From Scilla litardierei (taxonomy: Eukaryota; Streptophyta; Magnoliopsida; Asparagales; Asparagaceae), in the NCBI GenBank assembly GCA_030789695.1, contig CM061133.1, forward strand, positions 93,099,248 to 93,163,247: DNA of 64,000 nt, in the 5' to 3' direction. Shown here piece by piece: positions 20,634 to 31,295 of this stretch (the first letter of the stretch is position 1; the number at the start of each line of letters is the position of its first letter). Made by a program: the position numbers and the translations under genes. The notes below the pieces were generated by a model that saw nothing but the letters and a program-made list of their open reading frames with translations, was not told the DNA's origin and made no database searches.

Positions 20634-22679
20634 ATGGCTGCCCTTAGGATAGGCGGTTCTGGTCAAAGGGCAAGGGATCCTTCGGAGTCCAGGCGGGGTG
20701 AGCCCCGGCTAGGGGGATCAGGTTCCCCCGCCGGGAGTCGTTCTCTTCAGGATAAGGGGAAGGAGAAACTTTTTCCAGACTACGCCCGTGATGACGTGGC
20801 ATCGGCTGCCGTACGGCTTAATGTGCCCCCGGTTGTCCTCCGTACGCCGTCGAGGACCCCTCCTTCGGTGGCCGCGGAGATCCGGGAGAGATATCTCTGC
20901 TTCCCATATGAGGTTCGGGTTCCATTTGTCGACGAGCGGATTTGCCTTCCGAGGAGCAATGAGGTCGGTGTCTACGTCGAGATGTTCCGCCTGGGTCTTC
21001 GCTTCCCGCTCCATCCCTTCTTCATCCAGGTCATGGAACATTTCACAGTGTCCCTGTGTCAGTTCACCCCGTGTTCGATCGCGGTACTGACGGGCTTCGT
21101 AACGCTCTGCTGTTCCCGTGGTCTGGAGCCGACTCTCCCCCTTCTCTTCCACTTTTACCAGGTCCTGACGGTCGGTCCGTGGTCATGGCTGCTACTCCGA
21201 GCTCGTTCGAGGAGGGAATGCCTGATCGAGTTACCCCGCTGGTCAAGGGATTGGAACTCGGATTATGTTTTCGTGGTCTTCTTGGGGGAGGCCCAGATTC
21301 TAACAAGCTGGGGCAGTTCTGTCCATCCTCACCCGTCGTTAGTTCTCTCAGACGTCGACCGGGCAGCCGCTGCGCTTCTGTTGGCTCTTCCTTTGGAAAC
21401 GAAGTCCATCTGGTCTTTGTTGGACGACCTACTCCTGAAGGCCGTCTTGTGGTCTCCGGGTAGGTCGCTTTTTCATCCCCGGATCGCCCTATGACTCATC
21501 CTGATTTCGGTCTCCTTTGCAGGGATGGCCGGCCGCGAATTCGTCCGTGACGTCGATGAGCTGATCCGTCGTGGAGCCGCTCGGAGCCGAGGTAGTACCT
21601 CTGGAAGGGCGCCTCGGAGGACCGTTGAGGAGGAAGTGCGCCGAGCCGAGCCTTCCGTGGGTAAGGTGGTGGCCGCGCCTCCCGCCTCTTCTTCTGGCGA
21701 TCCCCTTCCGGGGGGTGAGGATGGTGCGACGCGGAAGCGTTCCCCTCCGGCGCCTTCGGAGCCCCACGGTGGAAAGAAGAGGAAGGAGGACGTGGATCCC
21801 TCCGGTCCGGAAGGTTCCGCGCTTCCCGTGGCATCCGCCGGGGATCTTTCGATAGCTTTGCCAGCCACCCCCCTCACATCGTCTTCGCCCGTATCACCAG
21901 GGGTCGGGGCCTTGTTGGCGAGCGACTTGGCTTCGATCGTCGTCCCTGGGAGTTCGATGTTTGTTGACCGAGCCCTGGCCCAGCAGGTTGCCGAGGTCTC
22001 CGTCCCTCCCCGGGACCGCAGCCTCCTCAAGAAGATCCCGGCCGACAAGATGTCGGATTCCTTGGTCTGGATCCTTCAACAGGTTCGGTTATCTTGCTAT
22101 CCTCTCTTTCTCTTTATTCTCTTCTTAGCCCATGTCTCGTCTTTTCAGGGTTCAGCGCTCGCTGTTGAGTTGCAGTGTCGAGCCGTCCGCTTGAGGGAGC
22201 TGGAGGAGTCCTCCATGAGGGCTCAGGAGCGGGCCGGGGCGGCTGAGGTGGCTATGACGGAGGCCCAGATGGAGTCTCGGCGTCTCAACCTCCGTGTGGC
22301 CGAGTTGGAGGGACGAGTGGGTGACCTCCAGGGAAAGCTGGAGGATGCTCATCAGTCGGCTGAGGAAGCGGCGGAATCGTTCCGCCTAGAGAGGGAGGAG
22401 CTTCAGAGGGAACTGTCGGATCGGCACCAGGTGGTGCGGCTTGCAGAGGAGGTGGAGAAGGGCGTCGTCGAGACCCTGGGGAAGAGGATCTTCGAGGTTC
22501 TCAGGGGGGCTTTCGGTAAGTATGAAGACCTCATCGCCCCTCGGATCGTCGAAGTCGTCCAGTCTTCTTTCCGCGAATGTGCGGAGCGTGTTCGGCAAGC
22601 CCCACCACCGGTCGATCCCCCTCGCTCCGAGCAGGGCGAAGTGCCCGAGGATGTGTCCTCCCGAGCTCGATCTCCCTAA
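20634..22679 (+). CDS. Antisense ORF of the Tat element (putative gypsy-type transposon protein), spliced
   Basis: The ATG at 20634 opens an N-terminus with MAALRIGGSG. Two short introns are predicted: 21460-21522 (GTAGGT...TTTGCAG, 63 bp) and 22083-22148 (GTTCGG...TTTTCAG, 66 bp). The first splice joins two long frames exactly in phase; the second keeps the frame. The product would be about 638 residues. The first exon has the look of the putative gypsy-type transposon family (YEVRVPFVDERICLPR, MEHFTVSLCQFTPCSIAVL, WSRDWNSDYVFVVFLGEA). The middle is Ser/Pro/Gly-rich with basic patches, and the third exon is a long coiled coil (ELQCRAVRLRELEESSMRAQ onward). It runs against gag and LTR transcription. 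The function of these antisense proteins is unknown. Confidence 0.8.
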
Positions 22680-23074
22680 GCCGTCCCTCCCGGCCTTATC
22701 CTCAAATTTTTAAGCATTCGCTTCGCGTTAGGCCAGTCTACTTGAAATGGATCCCTGGCCCCAGCTATCTCCTTCGGCTTCGTTATCGGCTCCATGGCCA
22801 ACAATTGCTGGTTGCATGGCTGCTAGCTTGGGCTACCTACTTCGGGTCTTTCGTCAACCAATTTTGCTCTGTCGGTGTCGATCTAGCTTCTGTAGGTGAA
22901 GAACTCTGTCATTCGTCGCAAGTAGATTGTTTGTAGGGTGTTTCCTTCGCCTTGCTCCCCTGTAAATAAGACGCATTTTTGTATTCTGGTTAGCCATTAT
23001 AAACGAAATCGACTTACTTGGACTTCTTGTGTACTTTGCGTTGTCGCCTTGTTCTTGGCTTAGGAATGGACGAA
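22680..23074 (+). other. 3' untranslated region of the antisense gene
   Basis: No gene. An AATAAG sequence followed by TTTTTGTATTCTGG near 22964-22990 could serve as a polyadenylation region. Confidence 0.35.
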
Positions 23075-23750
23075 GCTGGCGTTGGCTGGGGGGATCCTCC
23101 CCAGACTTAGGGGCGCAGGAGTCGGTCAGCGAGGGCAAAGCTCCTCGGCCTAGGACCGGTCGGCGTCCGTGTCTGCTGGGGGAATTGCCCCCAGACTTAT
23201 GAGCGCTGGTGTCGGTCGGCGAGGGCTAAGCTCCTCAGCTTAGGACCGGTCTTGGGGGGATTCTCCCCAGACTTAGGGGCGCAGGAGTCGGTCAGCGAGG
23301 GCGAAGCTCCTCGGCTTAGGACCGGTCGGCGTCCGTGTCTGCTGGGGGAATTGCCCCCAGACTTATGAGCGCTGGTGTCGGTCGGCGAGGGCTAAGCTCC
23401 TCGGCTTAGGACCGGTCGGCGTCTGTGCCTGCTGGGGGAATTGCCCCCGGTCTTATGGGCGCTGGTGTCGGTCGGCGAGGGCTAAGCTCCTCGGCTTAGG
23501 ACCGGTCTTGGGGGGATTCTCCCCAGACTTAGGGGCGCAGGAGTCAGTCAGCGAGGGCAAAGCTCCTCGGCTTAGGACCGGTCGACGTCCGTGTCTGCTG
23601 GGGGAATTGCCCCCAGACTTATGAGCGCTGGTGTCGGTCGGCGAGGGCTAAGCTCCTCGGCTTAGGACCGGTCGGCGTCCGTGCCTGCTGGGGGAATTGC
23701 CCCCGGTCTTATGGGCGCTGGAGTCGGTCGGCGAGGGCAAAGCTCCTCTT
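23075..23750. repeat. Tandem repeat array in the Tat element
   Basis: About eight units alternate between 90 bp and 76 bp. Unit ends at the word GGACCGGTC fall at 23161, 23251, 23327, 23417, 23507, 23583 and 23673. The longer units carry TGGGGGAATTGCCCCCA, a near-perfect palindrome that includes the TTGCCCCCA found at the polypurine tract. The shorter units carry GGGGGATTCTCCCC instead. Such arrays in the 3' region of Tat elements are known seeds of satellite DNA. Confidence 0.9.
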
Positions 23751-23984
23751 CCTCCTCCAGTGAGGCGGCGGTCCCCAACCTTTCATGCTATTGGTGTCAT
23801 GTCAACTCCATCGGGGTTTTAAATGAAGATAACAAAAAGGGATGCATTTGTACTCTCAAGAGTCCTGCCGGACCGGTACATTTGGAGGAAATGGGAGAAA
23901 AAAGAAATGAAGCTAGACAGAGGGATGTAAACTTAGATAACTCCCTCATACTAGGCCGCTTCCGGGGGGAGAGACGTCGCCCGC

Positions 23985-25619
23985 TCACTCTATGATGCGG
24001 AGGGGGCCTTGGATGGTGTTGATCTTCTTACCCTTGTCTGGCTGTGTGGAGGTCCCTTCTCCATGGGCCGGCTCGTCGGCCTGATTCCTGGCGTGCCCTC
24101 GGCTCATCAGCTTCTCAATGTCCTTTTTCAAATGCCAGCAATCTTCTGTGTCATGACCATCGTCTTTGTGGTACTTGCAGTACTTCTCCATGTTCTTCCC
24201 GCCTCTTTTAGCCTTCGGTGGGGGGCGATCAGCTCGCTCTTCCTTCTGTACTTTGGCGAGAATGGCGTCCGGGGTGATGTCCCTCGCGCTTTCTCCCCGC
24301 TGCCTGTTCCTCTGCCTCTTCTCGGTCCGGTACCCTTCGGGGCTAACTCGTCCGCCGTCGCCGCGCTTAGTCCCTCGAGCGGCTTTTCCTGCATCCTCGG
24401 CCAAGGGCTCCTCGGTCAGCATGAAGCGTTCGGCCCTTGCCATGATCCCGGGGAGGTCCTTCGGGGGGTCATTGTGTAGGGACTTCTTGAGGCCCCTGTG
24501 GCGAAGTCCTTTCTTAAGGGCCGTCTGGACCACCAGGTCGGGTGGGTTGTTCACGTTCAGCCTTTCCGCATTGAAGCGGCGCATGAACTGTCGGAGTGGC
24601 TCGGCCGGGCCTTGCACTATGTTGAACAGATGTTTAGCACCAGGTTTGATCAGCCTCCCCGCCATGAACTGTTTGCAGAACAACTGGGCGAGTTGTTCGA
24701 AACTGTCGATGGAGCGGCCGGGCAGGCTGTGGTACCAGATCCTCGCCGCTCCCCTGAGAGTAGAATAGAAGCCCCGGCAAAGCAGGTCATCGTCAGCTCC
24801 CTGGAAGGCCATGTCCCCCTCGTAGTCCATCACGTGGTGTGCCGGGTCTCCTATTCCATCGTACTTTCCCAGCACCGGGATCTGGAATCGGGAGGGGACC
24901 CGTGCGTCGGTTATTCTCCGTGACAAGGGGCACCGGTCTCCGTGGATTCCTCCGGGGATGCGGTACTCGCCTGCCTCTGGATCGACCGGGGGTGGAGGCA
25001 ACACCGGCGCCAGCGGGGCTGGCTCCGCAGCCTTCGCTACGCTGGGGGCCGGGCTGTCCCGACGTTCCCGACTCCTCCTGCGGGAGCTCCTGCTCCGCCG
25101 CGATCGGTCTCTCGAGTGGTGTCGTTCGCTTCTCCTGCGGCGAGACGACCGCGATCGACGAGACGATGCCGTCCTCGATTCGCCGTCCGTCCCTTCGGTC
25201 TCTCTTCGGCTCCTTTCACGATAGGGTGAGGAAGCGCGTGACCTCGCCTGACGAGAGCCGGACAGCGTGAACCGACGCTCCGCGTTTGGTTTCCGGGTCC
25301 CGTGGTCGTCGACCACGGCGGACCGCAAGTGTGGGGGACCCCCCGCCCATCGATGGCTGTCGTCCAACATGCCTCCGTTGGGTGGCGCAGGGCCGACGAG
25401 CTGCTGCACCGTCGCGACCAACGTCTGGAGGCTCGCGTTGGTCTCCTGAGCCATGGCGCAGAGCTGTCCCTGCGTGGCCAGTTCTGAGCCGCCGGTTTCT
25501 TCGGTGGAGAGGGTGGGGTGGCCGCTGACGGGCGTGTCCTCGAGATTGCCGTTTGTTGTGCCATTCCCCTCCTCCGGGATGGGTGGCATGCGCTTCCTTC
25601 CATTGCTGGCTCGTGCCAT
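23985..25619 (-). CDS. gag: Tat gag polyprotein
   Basis: The first ATG is at 25619 (MARASNGRKRM), 60 bases inside the 5' LTR; the frame is also open further upstream without an ATG. About 544 residues are uninterrupted. Residues about 155-195 form an Arg/Ser-rich block resembling an RS domain. Residues about 230-410 are the retrotransposon gag region (ARIWYHSLPGRSIDSF, QFMRRFNAERLNV, GLKKSLHNDPPKDL). Near the end is CKYHKDDGHDTEDC, the zinc-finger-like motif usual in Tat gag. The stop is followed directly by the tandem array region with no protease or RT. The protein would package RNA, needing enzymes in trans. The intact frame and similar LTRs suggest relatively recent activity. Confidence 0.88.
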   Translation of the reverse strand: MARASNGRKRMPPIPEEGNGTTNGNLEDTPVSGHPTLSTEETGGSELATQGQLCAMAQETNASLQTLVATVQQLVGPAPPNGGMLDDSHRWAGGPPHLRSAVVDDHGTRKPNAERRFTLSGSRQARSRASSPYRERSRRETEGTDGESRTASSRRSRSSRRRRSERHHSRDRSRRSRSSRRRSRERRDSPAPSVAKAAEPAPLAPVLPPPPVDPEAGEYRIPGGIHGDRCPLSRRITDARVPSRFQIPVLGKYDGIGDPAHHVMDYEGDMAFQGADDDLLCRGFYSTLRGAARIWYHSLPGRSIDSFEQLAQLFCKQFMAGRLIKPGAKHLFNIVQGPAEPLRQFMRRFNAERLNVNNPPDLVVQTALKKGLRHRGLKKSLHNDPPKDLPGIMARAERFMLTEEPLAEDAGKAARGTKRGDGGRVSPEGYRTEKRQRNRQRGESARDITPDAILAKVQKEERADRPPPKAKRGGKNMEKYCKYHKDDGHDTEDCWHLKKDIEKLMSRGHARNQADEPAHGEGTSTQPDKGKKINTIQGPLRIIE

Positions 25620-25657
25620 TGTTGGTGTGGTTTGCTTCTTCGTGGGACGGTCTTTCC

Positions 25658-25675
25658 TTCCCACAGACGGCGCCA
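25658..25675 (-). other. Primer-binding site of the Tat element
   Basis: The minus strand reads TGGCGCCGTCTGTGGGAA three bases inside the 5' LTR. It begins TGG as a tRNA-primed site must and resembles those of other Tat-type elements. I do not assign the tRNA. Confidence 0.75.
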
Positions 25676-25678
25676 GAT

Positions 25679-26641
25679 GTTTCAGAGTGTTTTCTCACTA
25701 CAAAGCGTTGACCGTGGAGAACCCGGTCAGCGTGGTCAAGGGGCCCGCTTTGGGTCCCTTGGGGGGTTTCGAATTGGTGCAGAAGGGGCGAGGGGAAGCC
25801 TCGGCCCTTGTTGAGATGCTCGGCCTCGGATAGTCGTGCTCGGCCTCGGCTGAAAGGGGGACGAGGGGTAACCTCAGGCGCCCGGGTAGATGCACGACCG
25901 ACGGGAGGCGAGGGGAATCTCGGACCTGACTAAGACGCTCGGCCTCGGTGGGGCGTGCTCGGCCTCGGCAGGTTGACGGTGAGGGGAAACCTCACTATCC
26001 AGTCGGACGAGTGGTCGGAGTGGGGCGAGGGGTAGCCTCGGCCCGTTGATCAGCTGTCCACCTGCGTAGACGAGAACGCTCGTCAGGGGGCCGGACCTTG
26101 GTTCCGGCCAAATCCCCTCCGATGCCTAAGTCAGATAGTGATCTGAGAAAGGAGGCCCGACGGAGACGGTTCGACTCGTGAGGAGATCGTAACGGCGTCT
26201 CTCGGCGCGAGCGGGGGAGGAAGGAGATGAATTGGGGGAACGAGGTCGTTGATGGAGTACCTTCGGTTTTGTTAACTGAGATGCGGTCCCCTTCTTCGTC
26301 GTCCTCCGAGCCCTTTTGTAGAGCTCCCTGCGTGATTGCCTCTGGCCCACGTTCCACACCCGCCCTGATCGTGCCCCATCAATCTGCCCCCTCGCCGCCG
26401 CTCTCTTTTCCCTTCCAGCACCTCCCCATTACCGCCATTTAGTGGTCGCGCGTTCCGGGGAACGATTTTCGCAGGAGTGGGTGAGTGTCCAGCGGGTTAT
26501 CGGGGCCGGGTCGGATCGACATTCGAGAAGATCCCTTACAGGGCCTTTGTTGAATGGGCTTGAGGTTGCAGGTGGGCCTTCGACCAGTAGTCGGGCTCCT
26601 GGGCTCGTGTCTTTTGGGGTCTCGGTCAAATAGGCGTAACA
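25679..26641 (-). repeat. 5' LTR of the Tat element
   Basis: 963 bp, the partner of 19069-20010. It carries an extra segment around 26432-26458 (ATTTAGTGGTCGCGCGTTCC). Confidence 0.92.
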
Positions 26642-26646
26642 GATTG

Positions 26647-28690
26647 CAACCGAGCACAAAGCACATAATTGATGCCACGACTAATGGAGCTATTTTGGCA
26701 AAGACACCAGATGACGCTACGGCCTTACTTGAGGAGATGTCCTCGAATAATCAGCAATGGGTCGACGAAAGGGGGCAATCTTCGTCATCTTTGAAGCCGG
26801 CGAGTATCTATGAAGCGAAAGCGGTGGTGAAACTCTCTAACAAATTTGATTCTCTTCATAAAGCCATAGAGAGACTAGAAAAGTTGATGAGCGAGCAACA
26901 TGGAGCTTCTAACGCTTCTACATCCGGAGGAAGCATGAGCGACTGGCAGGATCAAAGCCAAGTTATGTTCGTTGGAGGGGAGCAAGGAGATGGAGCAATG
27001 GAGCAAGCTCAATACGTTGCCGGCAATAGCGGTTATTGGGTGAACCAAGCTACTAGGGGTCACCCTGTATTTTCATACGCCAACAATGATGGAGCCTTGA
27101 CTCCACAACAACAACAACCACCGCTATAACAACCATAAGCCCGGCCTTCTCAACAACCATAATACCAACAAAGGCCGCCCCAACAACAAAACTACCCACC
27201 AAGGCAACAAGCGGGGCCCTATAGACCCCCGGGATATAATCAAGGATAAAGGGCACCCAATCTCCCGCAAGCACCACCAAGGTCGGAGCACGAAGCAAGG
27301 GTTGAAGAATTCATGGCCGAACAAAAGAAGACTAACACAAAATTATCGGCTCAAAAAGAATCCCTCAACACCGTCGTGGCACAATTGGCAGAGCAACTTA
27401 CATTGCTTAACAAGGCTAATCAACAATTGTCGAACCAACCGGAACAAAACCCACAGAGCAACACCTGCCACATCAATGCGATCGTGGCGGTAACTACAAG
27501 AGGCGGGAAGGACACTACTCCCGCCATGATTCAAGCTAAGGAACAGAGGAAGGAAATTTCGTTTGAGAAGGAGACAGTCAATGAAGCAGATAGCCCAAAG
27601 GTGGCGAATAATGATGAAAAATCTGAAGTGGATGAGCCACGAGAAGAGCGAACCTATATGCCACCAGTACCATTTCCACAACGGATGGCGAAAGCAAGAA
27701 TTGAGAAGAGGCTCGTTAAATTTCTCGATTACTTGCAAGGAGTGAGCTTGAACATCCCGTTCTTAGATGCAATCGTTAAAATCCCATCCTATGCAAAGTT
27801 TCTCAAGGATTTGATCGCGAAAAAGAAGCGAATGGAAATGGTCATGCTAGTCGAGCAAGGTACGTGGTTCACTGATAAGGAGAAGATACCGACCACGTTA
27901 AAAGATCTCGGTAGTTTCCGAATTCCTTGCACGCTTGGAGGAGCCCCCCCTACAAAAATCTTTAGTAGATTTGGGAGCAAGTGTGAGCATCATGCCCCTC
28001 GCGATGTTCAAGAAACTGAATATGGTGACCGACCTCAAGGACACGTACATGAAGATACAACTCGTCGATGGGCGAATCACTAGGCCGATAGGGATTGCTG
28101 AAAACGTTCCACTGCAAGTACCAGGTGGACTTTGCTTGCCATGCGACTTCGTGGTGATGGACATTAGAGAAGAGGGGGCTCATCGCTGATACTTGGACGG
28201 CCCCTTCCTAGCCACCGTCGGAGTAATTGTAGATGTGAGGGAAGGAACCTTGTACCTCAACGTTGGAAACATAGTTGTTGAGCTCCATATTTCGAAGACG
28301 ATGATGCATATGCCTTGGCCAGAGGAAGTAGACTATGTGGACCTCCTCGATGAGGTCATAGACGACGCCATGCCATTCACCATTGGAGCTAGCACGATGA
28401 CGACCTTGAAGAGGTCCAAATTGCCAATGACGGCACAATGATGGGAGACCCACTGGATCCTCTCACGGATGAAGAGAAAAACGATGCTGATGTCGTTTAG
28501 ATTAGAGAGATATGCAAGCTCTCTACGGTGAAGCATGTGAAGGAAGCGCCACCGGTGAATAAATCCTCACCGCTGGTCAAGAAGAAGTATGACAAGAGCC
28601 CAAGCTTGAGAGAGTCATCCCCCACTACTACCATTGATGAGGCCCAGCCGAGGAAAGCCGACAAAAAAGCAACAACTGAACCCAAGCGGT
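26647..28690 (+). pseudogene. Athila-like gag 3' part and protease
   Basis: The gag frame cut at 19068 resumes with the motif usual at this site (QPSTKHIIDA, KTPDDATALLEEMSSNNQQW). A TAA near 27127 and two further stops break a Gln/Pro-rich linker. The frame then reopens (27313-27950) with VPFPQRMAKARIEKRLVKFL and IPSYAKFLKDL, the conserved gag-protease junction of Athila elements. One frame shift near 27940 leads to the protease core VDLGASVSIMPLAMFKKLN. Another near 28185 leads to GPFLATVGVIVDV. The block VDYVDLLDEV is followed by LTDEEKNDADVV and a charged tail. No RT or integrase follows; the sequence meets a minus-strand LTR instead. Confidence 0.85.
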
Positions 28691-28819
28691 CTTCTCGGTA
28701 AGTTTGACATGCACATCTCCTATGCACTGTACACCGAGCACTAATCGTGAATCTTAAGGAGTCGAGCTTGACCGCCCGTCCCTTTGACACTCAAATCGAG
28801 AGGGGGATAATAGGATTAG

Positions 28820-30100
28820 AAGTTGTAAACCGCAAGTGCACGGTGTCGAAGTATGGCTTGGGGGTCGATCATGGGGAGGCATGTATTGTGCTTGGAAACG
28901 TTCGGAATCGGATCACCTGGTGGGTGAGCTAGCCTATTCTCTGGGTGGTTGTCACGATAGTGGATTAATGGAAAAGATGTAAGAGGTAAGAATGGTAACA
29001 TAGGACTTTGGCTTTCGCCCTATCATGAGTTCTCACTATTACGGCCGAAGGATAAGAATGTGATCAGATTCTAGGGTTTAGCGGTGAGACGTTGCCTCTA
29101 ATAGTCGTACCTAGCGTCCCATGGGCCCGATATTCCGTTCGATGCCCAGGATGATACGCTAGGTCTACCGGCTTTGGACGGTGGGCATTCCCATGTCCAA
29201 CACCATCTGACTCCGGGAGCACTAAGCTCGCAACGAATGCTCCCGAAATTTCATCCAAGTCGTTCCAACGCACAAGGAGTCAATGTCTACGCAAATGGGG
29301 TGAGCTGTGGCTAGAGAATCAAACTCCCGTTTTATTTCCCCTTAGCCCGACGGTCAAAGGCATTCTTTCTCCTGTCGATGACAATGAAATTCCCCCGTGT
29401 AACCATCAAAATCCATATATCCTATCGGATCCCTAATCCTATGGCCGTTCTAGGGAGAACCCACGAAGGGGCCTCCACCAATGTCCCAGATTGAAGAACT
29501 ACTCAATATTCATGACATGAAATGCAATAAAATAGGTTATAGCCAATAAAATGGAAATCAAACGATAGATTATTGTAGCAAATAATAGTATAAATGCAAT
29601 ATCAAAATATAGGAATGATCAAAGAACTTACAAATAGAATTAAATACAGAGCAGCCAAAAATCTCTAAAAATAGCTTTAAAATAGGGATTTCGTTTCTAG
29701 GAAAACCTAGCCCTATTCATACAATTTGGCAAGATGCCAGGAAATATTCCCACAAAAAGACAAAAATAGACATTCACCATATCGGTTAAAACTTCAACCG
29801 ATCGGGTGAGACGATGGGAAACTTGGTCTTCGGCTCTGATAGATCTCACCCGATCGCTGAACCGATCGGGTGAATCTTTGAATTCTCAAGCATGGGAAGT
29901 AGCAGGTACAAGTGACCCGTCAACCGATCAGGTGAACTTTGGCTCTCAAAACAGCGTTCTGTGTCATATCCACCCGATCAATGAACTGATCGGGTGGAAT
30001 TGCCTCCTCCTTGGGATTGATACAGTCGCATGAACCGATTTGGTGGATCTGTCTACCCGATCGGTTACGAGCTGATACATGGTTTATCTTGACGATTGGC
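28820..30100 (-). repeat. Minus-strand Athila-like LTR (related to L1)
   Basis: The reverse complement of 29060-29340 matches 17640-17930, including ACGCTAGGT and CAAACTCCCGTTTTATTTCCC. The end near 28827 (CCGCAAGTGCACGGTG) matches the LTR terminus type seen elsewhere. Boundaries are approximate. The whole interval between 28700 and 30170 holds no gene. Confidence 0.65.
29780..30062 (-). repeat. Palindrome cluster (ACCCGATCGGT family), minus LTR copy
   Basis: Multiple copies of CCGATCGGGTGA and variants occupy the upstream part of the minus-strand LTR, as in 16502-17064. Confidence 0.7.
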
Positions 30101-30170
30101 TCTCAGGATCTCGTCTGACACCTCCCTTTGCTTCGGGGAATCATGATGTTGGCCTTGTATGTCCCCTACG

Positions 30171-30401
30171 CTAGAAATATCTTGTAAAAGCACACAAACA
30201 TAACGAAAGTAAAAAGGAACTAAAAACCACAAAGGAACGGATTTGGAACACCGAAAAACGACGTGAAATTATGGAAAAGACGTGCGTGAATATATAAAAT
30301 ATAAACGCACGTCCACCTGTAGGACGTGTGGGTCGTTGTCTCTTACGAGACGGCTCCTCATCCACCATGGGTTGCTTACCCTTATCTTTGTCTTTTGCCA
30401 T
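30171..30401 (-). CDS. Small basic ORF downstream of an internal promoter
   Basis: The ATG at 30401 starts a 76-codon ORF. Residues 1-30 are highly charged (MAKDKDKGKQPMVDEEPS, then RKRQRPTRPTGG) and the rest hydrophobic. The transition coincides with CTACAGGTGGAC (CAG/GTGG), which looks like a splice donor, so the hydrophobic part may be intron and the real protein longer or different. A TATA box at 30831-30844 and a palindrome cluster lie upstream. The position corresponds to the 3' ORF of Athila-like elements. Identity is unknown. Confidence 0.4.
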   Translation of the reverse strand: MAKDKDKGKQPMVDEEPSRKRQRPTRPTGGRAFIFYIFTHVFSIISRRFSVFQIRSFVVFSSFLLSLCLCAFTRYF

Positions 30402-30830
30402 GATGTTGTGGTGATTTGGTGTGATATGCAAGATGATATGTGGGTGCGCGCAACAAATGACAACGTGACAAAATAAAAATTCCTGGGAATTATAATAATC
30501 AAGTTATGGAGCGAATTTACCTAGTAATGATGCGACTCCTAGCTCCCAAAAGATCCCACAATGCACGAAGGAGTGATCCGGTGAGCTGCTGCACGCTAAT
30601 CCAAATGCATTAGAATTTTTGAAAATTGGGGAGATTAAGGCTAGGGTTTTGAAAGGTTTGCGGTTTGAACGTGGTCGACGGAGGGGCCTTGATGGTGGGG
30701 AAGTAGTGGAGGAAGCGAGGGAGTATTATTAGGAGCAGTAGGATTTAAGATCGTTTTGGAAGAAGCCAAAACGAACCGCTCGAATGGATTTTTTGGAGGT
30801 CGGGTGAAATGGAAGTCAGGTGGGGGGGTT

Positions 30831-30844
30831 GATATATATAGGGT
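30831..30844 (-). promoter_or_regulatory. TATA box of an internal promoter
   Basis: The minus strand reads ACCCTATATATATC, immediately downstream of the palindrome cluster 30850-31110 and about 430 bp upstream of the ATG at 30401. Confidence 0.6.
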
Positions 30845-30849
30845 TTGGG

Positions 30850-31110
30850 TGAACCGATCGGGTGAAAATCACCGGATCGGTTCGATCAATTTTCAAAAAA
30901 TCCCTTGGATCAGCAGCTATAGGTCACCCGATCAGGTGAGATCTCACCCGATCGGTTGATCACTCTCCGAAAAACATCCCAAGCCTCTGTTTTCTTCACC
31001 CGATCACTGACCCGATTGCCAACTTTATCACCCGATCGATTCATCCTTCGACTGAAGCTGACTACTTACTGAAACAATCCACCCGTTCGGCTGATGTATG
31101 ACCCGATCGG
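30850..31110 (-). repeat. Internal palindrome cluster (ACCCGATCGG family)
   Basis: At least six CCGATCGG(GT) palindromes or variants lie between the end of the gag-protease region and the 3' ORF. The motif is that of the L1 LTRs. This parallels the internal module of the Sireviruses. Confidence 0.75.
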
Positions 31111-31295
31111 GTGAGGCAATTTCTGCGAAAAAGTTTAATATCTCTAAGTCTCCCAACAAAAATTCCCCACAACAACATTTATTCACAAAAATTATTAACC
31201 TAATCCTATTAAAAACCAACAGAAGTTTAGGACATGGGTTGCATCCCATGAAGCGCTATTTTTTATAGTCATTTGATCAACTCCCGATATGATAT

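Larger units (their letters stand above)
19069..26641 (-). mobile_element. Non-autonomous Tat-lineage (Ty3/gypsy) element
   Basis: LTRs at 19069-20010 and 25679-26641 flank, on the minus strand, a PBS, gag, a tandem-repeat array and a gene in the opposite orientation. No protease, RT or integrase is present, so it needs a partner. The extra antisense ORF between gag/pol and the 3' LTR is typical of Tat elements such as Grande and Retand. The target duplication is GATTT/GATTG (19064-19068 and 26642-26646). The host gag frame predicts GATTG, so the left copy has mutated. It interrupts the Athila-like gag. Confidence 0.9.

Noticed and set aside
20634..22679. Host plant gene with introns
   Set aside because: It lies between the LTRs of a Tat element with a target duplication, and its first part resembles transposon-encoded proteins, so it is element cargo.
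24009..25833. Long plus-strand open frames opposite the Tat gag
   Set aside because: High GC content opens all frames; only the minus frame shows gag motifs and the zinc-finger-like motif.
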